A stretch of DNA of 59,088 bases from an uncultured bacterium (GTDB taxonomy: Bacteria > Verrucomicrobiota > Kiritimatiellia > RFP12 > UBA1067): positions 1 to 59,088 of the forward strand of contig CACXPT010000007.1 in NCBI GenBank assembly GCA_902769585.1, read 5' to 3'. The notes under the pieces were generated by a model. That model was not told where the DNA came from. It searched no databases and worked only from the letters and a program-made list of their open reading frames with translations. A program made the position numbers and the translations under genes. Below are positions 39,172 through 48,115 of this stretch, in pieces; position 1 is the stretch's first letter, and the number at the start of each line of letters is the position of its first letter.

Positions 39172-40102
39172 TCTCTTCGATTGCCTGATACAAGGCCTCC
39201 GGGTAGTCCGTGCCGAACGAGTCGAAGCCGAGCTCCCACAGCAGCTTGTACGTCTTCGGGTTGTTCGCCTCGTCCTGCCACACGCACATCGAGGCCTCTA
39301 CGCCTGCTGCATGCAGGCGCTCGACGCACGCCTTCATCGTCTCCGGCTTCGGGCAGAACGTCGCGTTCCCCGCCGCGTCGTAGCGGAGCTGGCAGTGGAG
39401 CTGCACGTTGTCGATGTCCTTGAAGTTCTCGGCTGCCGCCTTCTCGAAGAGCGCCATCATGAACGCCTCGCACTTCTCCGTCTCGCCAGGCTTGCCAAAG
39501 TCGACGCGCCCCCAGTTGCCGAGGTTCATCCAATGGAGCGTCTGGCCCTCCGGCAACGCCTTCTTGTAGCGCTTGATCAGGTCGTACTCGCGCGTGATGA
39601 ACCAGCACTGCTTCTCCAGGCCGTGCGCCTTCACCATCTCTGCCACCTTCTCGGGCGGGACGTCCTTCCAGTCGATGTGTATCTTGCGGGACGGATTCTC
39701 CTCCATCGCCGTGAAGATCGTCTCCCAGAGAGGCGCGCGGCACGTGGCATACTGCGCACCACGGTAGCTGCCGACGTCCTGCTCGCGCAGGTCGGCCCAC
39801 AGCCACTCGCTGATCTTGCGCTTCTTCAGGGTGTTGTCGTGGAACGCCACGATCTTGCCGTCCTTCGTGAAGCGGATGTCGCTCTCGGGCGTGTAACCCT
39901 TCGCCCACGTGTAGAGCAGCGCCTCCATCGTGTTGTCCGGACGGCCCTTGCCGTCACCACGATGGATGAGCGAATGCTTCAGCGTCTCGAGACGCTCCGG
40001 CGTCAGGGCGCGGAACTCCGCGCGCCCCTGCACCGCGACACATGCGGCCGCCGCCACGGCCACCTTCACTGCCAGCTTCCAGTCAATCATGATCTTTTTC
40101 AT
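39152..40102 (-). CDS. exported glycerophosphodiester phosphodiesterase-like protein
   Basis: The 316-aa product has a signal peptide (MKKIMIDWKLAVKVAVAAAA) and a GDPD domain: LKHSLIHRGDGKGRPDNTME (catalytic HRGD), AKGYTPESDIRFTKDGKIVA with FHDNTL, HIDWKDVPPEKVAE and the closing MCVWQDEANNPKTYKLLWEL and GTDYPEAL. It is more divergent than the GDPD at 8929. The stop codon is inside a heptamer array, so the C-terminus has been defined by repeat growth. Another array lies before the start. Confidence 0.85.
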   Translation of the reverse strand: MKKIMIDWKLAVKVAVAAAACVAVQGRAEFRALTPERLETLKHSLIHRGDGKGRPDNTMEALLYTWAKGYTPESDIRFTKDGKIVAFHDNTLKKRKISEWLWADLREQDVGSYRGAQYATCRAPLWETIFTAMEENPSRKIHIDWKDVPPEKVAEMVKAHGLEKQCWFITREYDLIKRYKKALPEGQTLHWMNLGNWGRVDFGKPGETEKCEAFMMALFEKAAAENFKDIDNVQLHCQLRYDAAGNATFCPKPETMKACVERLHAAGVEASMCVWQDEANNPKTYKLLWELGFDSFGTDYPEALYQAIEEMVKGER

Positions 40103-40103
40103 C

Positions 40104-40138
40104 TTTTCACCTTTCACCCTTCACCTTTCACCATTCAC
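40104..40138. repeat. heptamer tandem array (CACCYTT) between GH28 and GDPD genes
   Basis: Five units of CACCTTT/CACCCTT/CACCATT fill nearly the whole gap between the GH28 stop (40139) and the GDPD start (40102). On the coding strand GGTGAAAAG directly precedes the GDPD ATG and may serve as its ribosome-binding site. Confidence 0.8.
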
Positions 40139-41437
40139 CTACCGATACGTCCACCTGACGTTGTCGAACGTGAAGTCCGTGCAGTTCTCGAACAGCCCGC
40201 CGTTCTTCTTCGGCACGTAGTGCGCCTTGCCCTTCTCGATCACGAACTCCACGTTCGAGAAGCGCCAGTTGCTCACGTTGTCCTCCGGTCGGCACTCGAA
40301 CACCGGCGGCAGCCCGCCCGTGAAGCGGCAGTTGGAGAACGAGATGTTGCGGATGAAGTCGACCTTCTCCGTGTCCGCGATGCGGACCTGTATCGGCGCG
40401 TTGACGCTGTCCATGCGCATGTTGGAGAAGCTGACGTTCTCGACGAAGAACGGCAGGATCGGCCCCGTCGGCGGCAGTATGCCGTTCTTGGCGTCGCGCG
40501 GCGGGTCGATGTGGAAGTTGTCGTTGTTCGGCGGCAGGTTGAACTGCACGCCAAGTCGCGAATGCTGGCAGACGATGTTGTTGATCGCGACGTCCCGAAT
40601 GCCGTAGTCCTCCGTCCATCCGAAGCGGATGGCGCTCTGGTTGGCGGAGAGGACGCAGTTCTCGATCGTGACGCGCTCGCAGGGGCGCGGCACCTTCATC
40701 TGCTCCTGGTGCGTGCGAAGGATGAGCGAGTCGTCCTGCGAATGGATTATGCAGTCGCTCACGGTCACGTCGCGGCAGCCGCCGAAGTGCAGACCGTCGC
40801 CGTTGGGGTACTGCGGGTGGCACTCGATGCGCACGCCGCGCACCTGCACGCGGTCGCAGTCGAGGAACCACGTGCACCAGCCACAGGGGTGGTAGAAGAG
40901 GAAGTCCTCCAGCTGCACGTCCTTGCAGGCCACGAAGAACGCGCTCCGTCCGGTGATGAGCGTGTCGGACTTCCGCCTGAACTTGGGCTGGCCCGGTCTT
41001 GGATTCGGTACCGGCTCGTGGAAGGAGTCCGCGTTGCCGTCGACGGTGCCGCGCCCGGTGATGGCGACGTTCGTCTGGGCGACGGTGTAGAAAAGCGCCC
41101 GCTTGTTGAAGCGCGGCACGCGGTCCACGTTCCAGTATTCGCTCGGACCGAACTCAGGATACTTGAGCGCGTCCGTGCCGCCCATGAGCGTCGCCCCGCG
41201 ATCGATCTCCAGCCGCACGTTGCTCTTGAGGTTGAGCGTGTACGTCATGTACGTGCCGCCTCCCGGCACGAGCACCATGCCGCCGCCCGCGGCGTTGCAC
41301 GCGTCGATCGCCTTCTGGATCGCCGCCGTGTTGTCGGTCTTGCCGTCCGCCTTCGCGCCGTAGTCCGTCACGTCGAACGTCCTCGCGCCCGCGCCCGCCG
41401 CCAGCAGGATCGCTGCGGCCAGTGTCATGTTCTTCAT
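40139..41437 (-). CDS. secreted GH28-like (polygalacturonase-type) beta-helix glycosidase
   Basis: The 432-aa protein has a signal peptide (MKNMTLAAAILLAAGAGA), the pectate-lyase-superfamily opening FDVTDYGAKADGKTDNTAAI and a right-handed helix with YPNGDGLHFGG (NxD of GH28), IIHSQDDSLILRTH (DD) and SAIRFGWTEDYGIRDVAINN. The usual GHG motif is not obvious, so the substrate may be another uronide or glycan. AAAGGAG precedes ATG 41437, which lies 1 bp after the rsmE stop; translation is likely coupled to rsmE. Confidence 0.85.
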   Translation of the reverse strand: MKNMTLAAAILLAAGAGARTFDVTDYGAKADGKTDNTAAIQKAIDACNAAGGGMVLVPGGGTYMTYTLNLKSNVRLEIDRGATLMGGTDALKYPEFGPSEYWNVDRVPRFNKRALFYTVAQTNVAITGRGTVDGNADSFHEPVPNPRPGQPKFRRKSDTLITGRSAFFVACKDVQLEDFLFYHPCGWCTWFLDCDRVQVRGVRIECHPQYPNGDGLHFGGCRDVTVSDCIIHSQDDSLILRTHQEQMKVPRPCERVTIENCVLSANQSAIRFGWTEDYGIRDVAINNIVCQHSRLGVQFNLPPNNDNFHIDPPRDAKNGILPPTGPILPFFVENVSFSNMRMDSVNAPIQVRIADTEKVDFIRNISFSNCRFTGGLPPVFECRPEDNVSNWRFSNVEFVIEKGKAHYVPKKNGGLFENCTDFTFDNVRWTYR

Positions 41438-41438
41438 G

Positions 41439-42191
41439 TCAGGTCTCCTTTGTTGTGTTTGAAAATGCATCAGCCTCCGGCATCAGCCGAGCGAGGAGCG
41501 CGATCGTCGCAGTGTCCGTGCGCAGGATGCGTGGCCCGAGCGACATCCGCCGGAACCCGTGCGCCTCGAGCCGCGCCACCTCGTCGTCAGTCCAGCCGCC
41601 TTCCGGTCCAATGGCCAGGACAGGACGGCAGGTGCTTAGTGCTTGGTGCTTGGTGCTTAGTGCGTCGGGATGGGCGACGATCCGGACTTGCTGCCCGGCG
41701 AAATCTTCCTCGAACCGGCCGCCATCCAGCCACCGGCCGAACGCCCGCTCTATCTGGATCGTCGGCAGCGCCGTGGTTCCTGCCTGCATGAGGCCATCTA
41801 CCAGAAGCGGCCTGTAGATCGCCTCCTTCAGGAGCTGCGCGCCCCAGAACGCCTTCTCCACCTTGGCCGCGCCCACGAGGACGATCCGCCCCACGCCCAT
41901 CGCGGCCAGCTGCGGGAGCAGCCTCTTCATCGCACGCGGACGCGGAGGCGCAAGGATCAGGTCGATCCACGGCGGCGGCGCCTCGCGGTCGTGCACGCAC
42001 TTCACCGTCACCATTTCGCCATCGATGCGCTCGATGACACCTGTGCCGATCGGTCCGTTCACCACACCTGTCTTCAGCGTCTGCCCCACCTCGCCGTGAA
42101 GTACCGTCAGCACGTGCTCTGCCCGCACGCCGCCAAACGTAGCGCGCCCGTCCGCATCCAGCTCTTCCGCGTTGAAAAGTATCCGGTTCAT
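41439..42191 (-). CDS. rsmE: 16S rRNA (uracil1498-N3)-methyltransferase
   Basis: The 250-aa protein has the PUA-like N-terminus (MNRILFNAEELDADGRATFG, GVRAEHVLTVLHGEVGQTLK) and the SPOUT knot: LILAPPRPRAMKRLLPQLAA, IVLVGAAKVEKAFWGAQLLK and AIGPEGGWTDDEVARLEAHG with SLGPRILRTDTA. It methylates U1498 of 16S rRNA. Residues about 178-187 (HPDALSTKHQALSTCRPV) are encoded by a heptamer repeat array between two conserved strands, an in-frame insertion. The start overlaps the M16 peptidase stop by 4 bp (ATGA). Confidence 0.93.
   Translation of the reverse strand: MNRILFNAEELDADGRATFGGVRAEHVLTVLHGEVGQTLKTGVVNGPIGTGVIERIDGEMVTVKCVHDREAPPPWIDLILAPPRPRAMKRLLPQLAAMGVGRIVLVGAAKVEKAFWGAQLLKEAIYRPLLVDGLMQAGTTALPTIQIERAFGRWLDGGRFEEDFAGQQVRIVAHPDALSTKHQALSTCRPVLAIGPEGGWTDDEVARLEAHGFRRMSLGPRILRTDTATIALLARLMPEADAFSNTTKET
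41632..41659. repeat. heptamer tandem array (GTGCTTR), four units, inside rsmE
   Basis: GTGCTTA, GTGCTTG, GTGCTTG, GTGCTTA run head to tail and encode STKHQALST on the minus strand. The same heptamer is in four more arrays inside the gene at 52233-55655. Confidence 0.85.
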
Positions 42192-43432
42192 TGCTTTGGC
42201 ACGACCCAGGAGACCGACTTGCTCTTCTCCTGCAGTATCTCGTTGGCGATTTCGAGCACGTCGTCCGCCGTGACGGCTAAGATGCCAGCGACAACCTCTT
42301 CCGGCGCCAGTATCCTGCCGTACGTCTGCACGCAGTTGCCGAAGTAGAAAAGCCGAGCGCGCACCTGCTCGAGGCCGAGACGGAAGTTGCCAACCAGGTA
42401 CTCCTTCGTGCGCTTCAGCTCCGCCGCGCCCGGCCGCTTCGCGCGGATGCGGTCAAACTCACGCTCGATCGCCGACACCGCCTGCGGCACGCGATCCGTC
42501 GCCAGCCCCGCCGTCACGGCCCAGCCGCCGACCTCCTCGAAGAACTGCAGCTGCGAGCGGATGTCGTAGCTGAGGCCGTGCTTCTCGCGCACGCTCTGGA
42601 AGAGACGCGAGCTCATCGACCGCCCCATCAGCCCGTCGAAGACGTTCGCCGCGTATTTCTTGCGGACCTGAACGCGCACGCCGAACGTGCGGAAGCCCAT
42701 CGCCAGCTGCACCTGCTGGATGTCACGCTCGGCGCGCACCTCCTTCACGGGGCGCTGCCGCGCCTTCACCGGCACATATGGAAGCGGCTTGCCTCCAGCA
42801 AGTCCCCCTAAGGCATTCTCGACGAGTGCACGAGCCGCCGCCGGATCGAAACGTCCCGCCACCACGGCCGTCGTCGCAGTCGGCACATAGGCGCGGCGGA
42901 TGTACTTGCGCAGCGTCTGCGGCGTCATCTTGCCGAGCGTCTCGGCCGACCCTGCTATGGGCAGGCCGAGCGCATTGTCAGGGAAGAGTGCGCGAGATAG
43001 GTTCTCGGACGCCACCGAGTCTGGCTCGTCCGCGTACATCTTGATCTCCTCGAGGATCACCTGACGCTCGCGCGCGAACTCCGCGTCCGGGATCGCGGCG
43101 TGCACGAACATGTCGGATATGATGTCAACCGCCGTCGGCAGGTAGTCGCACGGCAGGTAGGCGTAGAAGCAGGTCCCTTCCTCGCTCGTGTAGGCGTTGA
43201 AGTTACCGCCGCGTCCCTCGATGGCCTGCGAGATCGCGAGGGCGGTGCGCGTGGCCGTGCCCTTGAAGAGCATGTGCTCGATGAAGTGCGAGATGCCGGC
43301 CTCCTTCGCCGCCTCGTGGCGGCTGCCGCTCGCAACGAAAAGGCCGAAGCAGACGCTCTCCACGTGGTCATCAGGCACCAGCACGAGCTTCAGCCCGTTT
43401 GGCAACGTCTCAAGAACGGCTTTCGGCAGCAT
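42188..43432 (-). CDS. M16-family zinc metallopeptidase
   Basis: The 414-aa product has the inverted zinc motif ISHFIEHMLFKGT (HxxEH) and the downstream EEGTCFYAYLPCDYLPTAVD plus the second half region (LMGRSMSSRLFQSVREKHGL) of processing-protease-like M16B enzymes. It degrades peptides in the cytoplasm or periplasm; no signal peptide is visible. AGGAG lies 7 bp before ATG 43432 although this overlaps the hisA 3' end by 23 bp. The gene is embedded between hisA and rsmE. Confidence 0.92.
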   Translation of the reverse strand: MLPKAVLETLPNGLKLVLVPDDHVESVCFGLFVASGSRHEAAKEAGISHFIEHMLFKGTATRTALAISQAIEGRGGNFNAYTSEEGTCFYAYLPCDYLPTAVDIISDMFVHAAIPDAEFARERQVILEEIKMYADEPDSVASENLSRALFPDNALGLPIAGSAETLGKMTPQTLRKYIRRAYVPTATTAVVAGRFDPAAARALVENALGGLAGGKPLPYVPVKARQRPVKEVRAERDIQQVQLAMGFRTFGVRVQVRKKYAANVFDGLMGRSMSSRLFQSVREKHGLSYDIRSQLQFFEEVGGWAVTAGLATDRVPQAVSAIEREFDRIRAKRPGAAELKRTKEYLVGNFRLGLEQVRARLFYFGNCVQTYGRILAPEEVVAGILAVTADDVLEIANEILQEKSKSVSWVVPKQ

Positions 43433-44144
43433 CGTTCATCTCCTTCAGCGTCGTGCGTCCGTCGTAGAGCGCCTTGCCCACGATTGCGGCGCGCAGGTTC
43501 GCACGGCCGAGCGCGATAAGGTTTCGCACGTCCTGCGGCGACGAGACGCCGCCAGACGCGGTGATCGCGCAAGTCGGCGCCGCGTCGCATATTGCCGCCA
43601 TCTGAGCGAGATTTGGTCCGCCCAGCATGCCGTCTGTCGCCGTGTCGGTGTAGATGATCGACTTCACGCCGGCGGCAGCGACGGCCTTTGCGAGGTCGGT
43701 GGCCTTCACGGCGGTGGTGGTCACCCAGCCGCGCGTCTGCACAAACCCGTCGCGCGCGTCGATGCCTGCGGTGATGCGGTCTCCGTACTGCTCCACGGCC
43801 TGCTCGAGGAACGCGGGATTCTCCAGCGCGGCAGAGCCGATGATCGCGCGCGCTGCGCCAGCCTCCAGCACGGCGTCGAGCGCCTCGGGCGTGCGCAGCC
43901 CGCCGCCCACCTCGACGGGACCGCCGAACGCCTCGATTATTGCGCGGATCACCTCTGCGTGGCGGGGCGTGCCCGCGAACGCGCCGTCAAGGTCGACCAC
44001 ATGCAGCTCGCGGCCGCCCTGTGTCCGCCAGTCTCGCGCCTGCGCCGCTGGGTCATCGTTGTATGTCGTGACGTCGTCCGCACGCCCCTGCCGGAGCCGC
44101 ACGCACACGCCACCCTTCAAGTCGATAGCCGGTAGAATAATCAT
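43410..44144 (-). CDS. hisA: phosphoribosylformimino-5-aminoimidazole carboxamide ribotide isomerase
   Basis: The 244-aa protein is a classic HisA barrel: MIILPAIDLKGGVCVRLRQG, ELHVVDLDGAFAG, VEVGGGLRT, ARAIIGSAALENP, TAGIDARDGFVQTRGW, IIYTDTATDGMLGGPNLAQM and ITASGGVSS, with both phosphate-binding sites and the two catalytic Asp residues. It performs the fourth step of histidine synthesis. No other his gene is in the window. Its own extended -10 promoter is upstream. Confidence 0.95.
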   Translation of the reverse strand: MIILPAIDLKGGVCVRLRQGRADDVTTYNDDPAAQARDWRTQGGRELHVVDLDGAFAGTPRHAEVIRAIIEAFGGPVEVGGGLRTPEALDAVLEAGAARAIIGSAALENPAFLEQAVEQYGDRITAGIDARDGFVQTRGWVTTTAVKATDLAKAVAAAGVKSIIYTDTATDGMLGGPNLAQMAAICDAAPTCAITASGGVSSPQDVRNLIALGRANLRAAIVGKALYDGRTTLKEMNDAAESRS

Positions 44145-44168
44145 TTTACATGCCTCTTGTGAGACGCT

Positions 44169-44177
44169 AGTATACCA
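44169..44177 (-). promoter_or_regulatory. extended -10 promoter of the hisA operon
   Basis: TGGTATACT on the minus strand (hexamer 44169-44174). The ATG at 44144 follows an AAGAGG ribosome-binding site; a two-codon ATG-TAA mini-frame lies just before it. Confidence 0.5.
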
Positions 44178-44227
44178 TATCTTCCATACGGCGTGGCGCC
44201 TCTTTCTGCCAGCTGCCGTAGCCTTTT

Positions 44228-44253
44228 CGGACGCGCGGGAGCGCGTCCCTCCC
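44228..44253. repeat. palindromic repeat (GGGAGGGACGCG family), inverted copy after aroC
   Basis: CGGACGCGCGGGAGCGCGTC with CCTCCC forms a hairpin that begins directly at the aroC stop codon; it could also act as the aroC terminator. Confidence 0.65.
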
Positions 44254-45297
44254 CTAAGGCCAAAAGGTCTTGGCGGATGGGGAGAGGCGGCAGGTGGACG
44301 GCAGCTGCGCGAAGCGCGCCTTCATCTCGGCAAGCGAATCGCCGCCTAGCTTCTCCGTAAGCGCGTCCGCCAGCACGAGGCATACCGCCGCCTCGACCAC
44401 CACCACGGCGCGCGGCACGGGGCACACGTCGCTCCGCTCGTAGACGGTCTGCGCAGGTTCGCCAGTCGCGAGGTCGACTGTCGGCTGCGGCTTGAGCGTG
44501 GTGGGAATCGGCTTCATGGCGGCACGCACCACGAGCGGCTCGCCGTCAGTGATGCCGCCCGCAAGCCCGCCCATCCGTCCGCGCGTCTCCGTACCCTTCA
44601 TGGCAGCGAGCGCAAAGCCGTCGCCGATCTCAACGCCCTTGATGGCAGGGATGGACATCACTGCGGCGGCGAGCCGCGCGTCAAGGCGACGATCCGCAGA
44701 GACGTGAGAACCGAGGCCCACGGGAAGCCCCTTCGCCACGACCTCGATTATCCCGCCAAGCGTCTCGCCCTCCTTGCGAGCCTGCTCAATGAGCGTTACG
44801 GACGTCTCGTCCGCCCCGTCGCACGGCACGCCCCCGAGCGCGACGACGCGCCCCGCCACCGCAATCCCGAACTCGCCCAGCATCGCGCGGCAGCATGCGC
44901 CCGCCGCCACGCGCGATGCGGTCTCGCGCGCCGACGCGCGTTCCAGCGCAGGGCGAACGTCGTCGTAGCCGTACTTCACCGCCGCCGCGAAGTCCGCATG
45001 TCCAGGGCGCGGCGTGGTATATGCCGGAACGGACTTCCCCTTCCATGCCTCGTGGTTCGCGTTGGCGATCGCGAGAGCCACGGGCGCACCGGTGGTGCGT
45101 CCAGCCAGCACGCCGCCGACAATCGCCGCGCGGTCTGTCTCTATGGCCATCCGCCCGCCGGCGCCGAGCGCTATCTGGCGTCGCGCCAGGTCCGCGCGGA
45201 TCAGGTCCTCGTCCAGCGGCAGGCCGGCAGGCAGCCCCTCCAGTATGGCGGTCAGCTGCGGACCGTGCGACTCTCCTGCTGTAACCAAACGGATCAT
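44254..45297 (-). CDS. aroC: chorismate synthase
   Basis: The 347-aa protein carries the chorismate synthase signatures: LVTAGESHGPQLTAILEGLP at the N-terminus, TTPRPGHADFAAAVKYGYDD with RASARETASRVAAGA, and GRMGGLAGGITDGEPLVVRA. It makes chorismate from EPSP using reduced FMN. ATG at 45297 overlaps the upstream stop (ATGA). The C-terminus (after AEMKARF) ends a little irregularly next to a palindromic repeat, which may have altered the last residues. Confidence 0.95.
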   Translation of the reverse strand: MIRLVTAGESHGPQLTAILEGLPAGLPLDEDLIRADLARRQIALGAGGRMAIETDRAAIVGGVLAGRTTGAPVALAIANANHEAWKGKSVPAYTTPRPGHADFAAAVKYGYDDVRPALERASARETASRVAAGACCRAMLGEFGIAVAGRVVALGGVPCDGADETSVTLIEQARKEGETLGGIIEVVAKGLPVGLGSHVSADRRLDARLAAAVMSIPAIKGVEIGDGFALAAMKGTETRGRMGGLAGGITDGEPLVVRAAMKPIPTTLKPQPTVDLATGEPAQTVYERSDVCPVPRAVVVVEAAVCLVLADALTEKLGGDSLAEMKARFAQLPSTCRLSPSAKTFWP

Positions 45298-46076
45298 TTT
45301 TTCTTCCTCTCTGGCGCCACTCCCTGCGGCAGGGGCGTCTGCCTGCTCCGCGGGCTCCACGGCAAGACGTAGCGCTCGAAGTCCTGAAGGAACGGATATT
45401 CCGGAACCCGGACGTCCGCCTTCTCGCAGAGCGTGCGCAGCAGCTCGCGGTACGCGTCGTTCATGCGAGAGGCGCGCAGCATGTCGGTAACGCTCTTCCG
45501 GTCAGTCTTGAAGTTCGGCTTTCCGCCCAGTTCCTTGTGCATGAGCAGCTTCGCCCTCAGTGTCTTCATGCTGGCGTCGATCTCGTCGGAAGAGAGCGAG
45601 ATCGTGTCGTCGACCTCCTTCTTCAGGTACTTCCTCAGCAGCAGCACCTCGCGGAAGTCGCGCCGCATCATCTCCTCAGGCAACGGCATGTGCCTGAAAT
45701 ACTGGTCGATCGTCAGGTTGTGGCTCTTGAGGTCGCGCTCCAGCTTCACCAGCTCTTCCTTCTCGTCGTCGGCACCCAGCTCGATGCCGCGGTCCACCGC
45801 CTCCGCGAGAAGCACCTCCTTCACGATCCACCTCGCGGCGGCCTGACGGCGGAAGTCCTCCAGCGTCACGTTGATCATGCCCATGCGGCGGCCGTCCTCA
45901 AGTAGCAGCTGCGCGCGCATGTCCAGCTCGCGCGCCGTGAGGATGCGTCCGTTCACGGAGACAGCCGTCCTCCACGGCCGCTGCCGCCACAGCAACACGC
46001 TGCCCGCCGCGATTGCGGCGAGAGCGGCAATCGCAATGACATGGAAAACCGCCCGCTTCACCTCGACCTCAGCCAA
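45294..46076 (-). CDS. membrane-anchored SurA-N-like (peptidylprolyl isomerase chaperone-type) protein
   Basis: The 260-aa product has one N-terminal membrane helix (VFHVIAIAALAAIAAGSVLL) and the SurA N-terminal helical pattern: VSVNGRILTARELDMRAQLL, RQAAARWIVKEVLLAEAVDR and KSHNLTIDQYFRHMPLPEEM. No parvulin PPIase domain follows, so it would act as a chaperone only. It overlaps the DJ-1 gene by 8 bp and aroC by 4 bp, forming one transcription unit with them. Confidence 0.75.
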   Translation of the reverse strand: MAEVEVKRAVFHVIAIAALAAIAAGSVLLWRQRPWRTAVSVNGRILTARELDMRAQLLLEDGRRMGMINVTLEDFRRQAAARWIVKEVLLAEAVDRGIELGADDEKEELVKLERDLKSHNLTIDQYFRHMPLPEEMMRRDFREVLLLRKYLKKEVDDTISLSSDEIDASMKTLRAKLLMHKELGGKPNFKTDRKSVTDMLRASRMNDAYRELLRTLCEKADVRVPEYPFLQDFERYVLPWSPRSRQTPLPQGVAPERKKK

Positions 46077-46623
46077 GTTCCGCCAGCATGCCGTTGGCTA
46101 CGCCGTGCGCGGTCCGCTCGTCCGTCAGATGCATCAGGACCACAAGCGCGAACAAGATGGCGGAACCTGGCCCCTGGCCGGTGATGATCTGCCCGTCCGC
46201 GACCACGGGAACGTCCTGCACACGCCGTCCCATCTTCGACGAGCAGGACGGGTAGCACGTCACGTCCTCGTCCTCCAGCACCTGCGCCGCCTCGAGCACG
46301 GTCGGCGCCGCGCAGATCGCGCAGACGAACCGGCCCTCGGACTTCTGGCGCTGCAGACGCGCCAGCAGCGGCTCGCACGCGTGAAGGTTGTCCGTGCCCT
46401 CGCCGCCGCCAGGCAGGACGATCGCGTCGTACTCGTCATCTATCACGTCCGGAAGGAGGGCGTCGGCCTCCATTCGGACGCCGTGGGCCGAACGCACGAG
46501 GCGTTCCTGCCCGAGCGAGGCTGTGACGACCTGCACGCCGCCACGGCGGAGCACGTCGATTATCGAGACGGCTTCGATGTCCTCGAATCCATCGGCAAGT
46601 GGAAGAAGTACCGTTTTCATCAT
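46069..46623 (-). CDS. DJ-1/PfpI-family protein (YajL-like)
   Basis: The 184-aa product opens MMKTVLLPLADGFEDIEAVS, matching the DJ-1 start with the conserved Glu, has IVLPGGGEGTDNLHACE and the nucleophile elbow FVCAICAAPTVLEAAQ. Family members protect against oxidative or carbonyl damage. ATG at 46623 lies six bases beyond a TATAAT box; the following ATG at 46620 is an alternative. Divergent from the secreted Gfo/Idh gene. Confidence 0.9.
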   Translation of the reverse strand: MMKTVLLPLADGFEDIEAVSIIDVLRRGGVQVVTASLGQERLVRSAHGVRMEADALLPDVIDDEYDAIVLPGGGEGTDNLHACEPLLARLQRQKSEGRFVCAICAAPTVLEAAQVLEDEDVTCYPSCSSKMGRRVQDVPVVADGQIITGQGPGSAILFALVVLMHLTDERTAHGVANGMLAELG

Positions 46624-46629
46624 GTCAAG

Positions 46630-46638
46630 ATTATAGCA
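46630..46638 (-). promoter_or_regulatory. extended -10 promoter of the DJ-1 operon, leaderless configuration
   Basis: TGCTATAAT on the minus strand (hexamer 46630-46635), six bases from ATG 46623. It would drive the DJ-1, SurA-N-like and aroC genes. Confidence 0.5.
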
Positions 46639-46742
46639 TATTTTTTCTTTCGGTTGGCAAGCGACACGAAAATAGGGTAAAATGCGTTCGTCCACGGGCA
46701 GGTGCGCCCGCAGTTCGCAAACACAAAGACCGGAGAGGCAAG

Positions 46743-48101
46743 ATGGATATGAACAGACGCGACTTCTTCAAGAGCGCAGGCGCGCTGGCTGGCCTGACAA
46801 TGGCAGGCTGCGCGACGGTGCCGCAGCGGCGGACCGTGTTCGGCCCGAACGACAAGCTTCGCCACGCCAGCATAGGCGTGGGGGGCATGGGCTTCAACGA
46901 CCTCAGGAACTTCCTCTCGCATCCGCGCGTGGAGGTGGTGGCGCTCTGCGACGTGGACGCGAACAACCTCGCCAAGGCCGCGCAGCTCGCGCCCAAGGCC
47001 CACACATACACCGACTGGCGCGAGATGCTGGAGAAGGAGGACATCGACTCCGTCAACATAGCCGTCCCCGACCACCAGCACGCCATCATCGCACTCGCCG
47101 CCATGCGGCGCGGCAAGAACGTATACTGCCAGAAGCCGCTCTGCCACGACGTGGCCGAATGCCGCGAGGTTGCGCTTGAGGCTGAACGCTGCCGCGTCAT
47201 CACCCAGCTCGGCACGCAGTACGCCGCAGGCGGCGGCGACCGGCTGGGAGTCGGCTTCCTCCGCGCAGGGACGATCGGCGCGGTGAAGAAGGTGTACCTC
47301 ACATCCAACCGCACGGGAGCGGAACGGTACCGCCTGGTTGGCCCACGTCCGGCGCAGGGCATTCCGCCGCCCAAGACACTCGCGTGGGATCTCTGGCTCG
47401 GCACGGCGCCGGTCCGCCCGTTCGCCGAGAAGATCTACCACCCGATGATATGGCGCTCTTGGCAAGACTTCGGCACGGGATGGAGCGGCGACATCGGTTG
47501 CCACATCTTCGACGCGGTGTGGAAAGGAATGAACCTCGGCAAGACCGCTCCTAAGACGGTCCGCGCGCAGGTGCAGGAGAGCTGGAAGAACTCACCCGCG
47601 CGGCGCGCCGACACGTGGCCGCAGTCCAACCACATCACATGGACGTTCGACGGCGTGCCCGCCTCCGACGGCAAGCCCTTCACGATGGAATGGTTCGACG
47701 GCGAGTTCTACCCGCCGGAGGACGGACAGGCGCTCGCGCGCGAGGCCGGTTTCCAGAAGTTCCCCGAGGAGGCGGCCATGGTGTTCGGTACCGAGGGCGC
47801 AATCCTCATCCCGCACCAGAAGCTGCCGCACCTCCTGCCCAAGGCGAAGTTCGCCTCACAGAAGCTGGAGAAGCTGCCGTTCAAGAACCACTACCACGAC
47901 TTCGCCGACGGCTGCCTCGGCGTGACCGAGAACGCGTCGCCGTTCCAGAAGACCGGCCCGATGGCCGAGACCATCATCCTCGGCACCGTCGCGATCCGCT
48001 GCCCGGAGGAGACGCTGCGCTGGAACGCCGACAAGCTCGCGTTCGACGGCAACCCCGCCGCCACGGCCCTCCTGCGCCGCACCTACCGCACGGGCTGGTA
48101 G
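46743..48101 (+). CDS. exported Gfo/Idh/MocA-family oxidoreductase
   Basis: The 452-aa protein begins MDMNRRDFFKSAGALAGLTM followed by AGCATV, a twin-arginine lipoprotein-like signal. The NAD(P)-binding fold is seen in RHASIGVGGMGFNDLRNFLS and VVALCDVDANNLAKAAQLAP, then NIAVPDHQHAIIALAAMRRG and YCQKPLCHDVAE with the EKP-like catalytic Lys as QKP. Typical of secreted sugar oxidoreductases abundant in Planctomycetes and relatives. GGAGAGG precedes ATG 46743. Confidence 0.92.
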   Translation: MDMNRRDFFKSAGALAGLTMAGCATVPQRRTVFGPNDKLRHASIGVGGMGFNDLRNFLSHPRVEVVALCDVDANNLAKAAQLAPKAHTYTDWREMLEKEDIDSVNIAVPDHQHAIIALAAMRRGKNVYCQKPLCHDVAECREVALEAERCRVITQLGTQYAAGGGDRLGVGFLRAGTIGAVKKVYLTSNRTGAERYRLVGPRPAQGIPPPKTLAWDLWLGTAPVRPFAEKIYHPMIWRSWQDFGTGWSGDIGCHIFDAVWKGMNLGKTAPKTVRAQVQESWKNSPARRADTWPQSNHITWTFDGVPASDGKPFTMEWFDGEFYPPEDGQALAREAGFQKFPEEAAMVFGTEGAILIPHQKLPHLLPKAKFASQKLEKLPFKNHYHDFADGCLGVTENASPFQKTGPMAETIILGTVAIRCPEETLRWNADKLAFDGNPAATALLRRTYRTGW

Positions 48102-48115
48102 GGCGCGTGACCGCC

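Noticed and set aside
45294..46076. Full peptidylprolyl isomerase SurA/PpiC
   Set aside because: Only the N-terminal chaperone helices match; the parvulin domain is absent.
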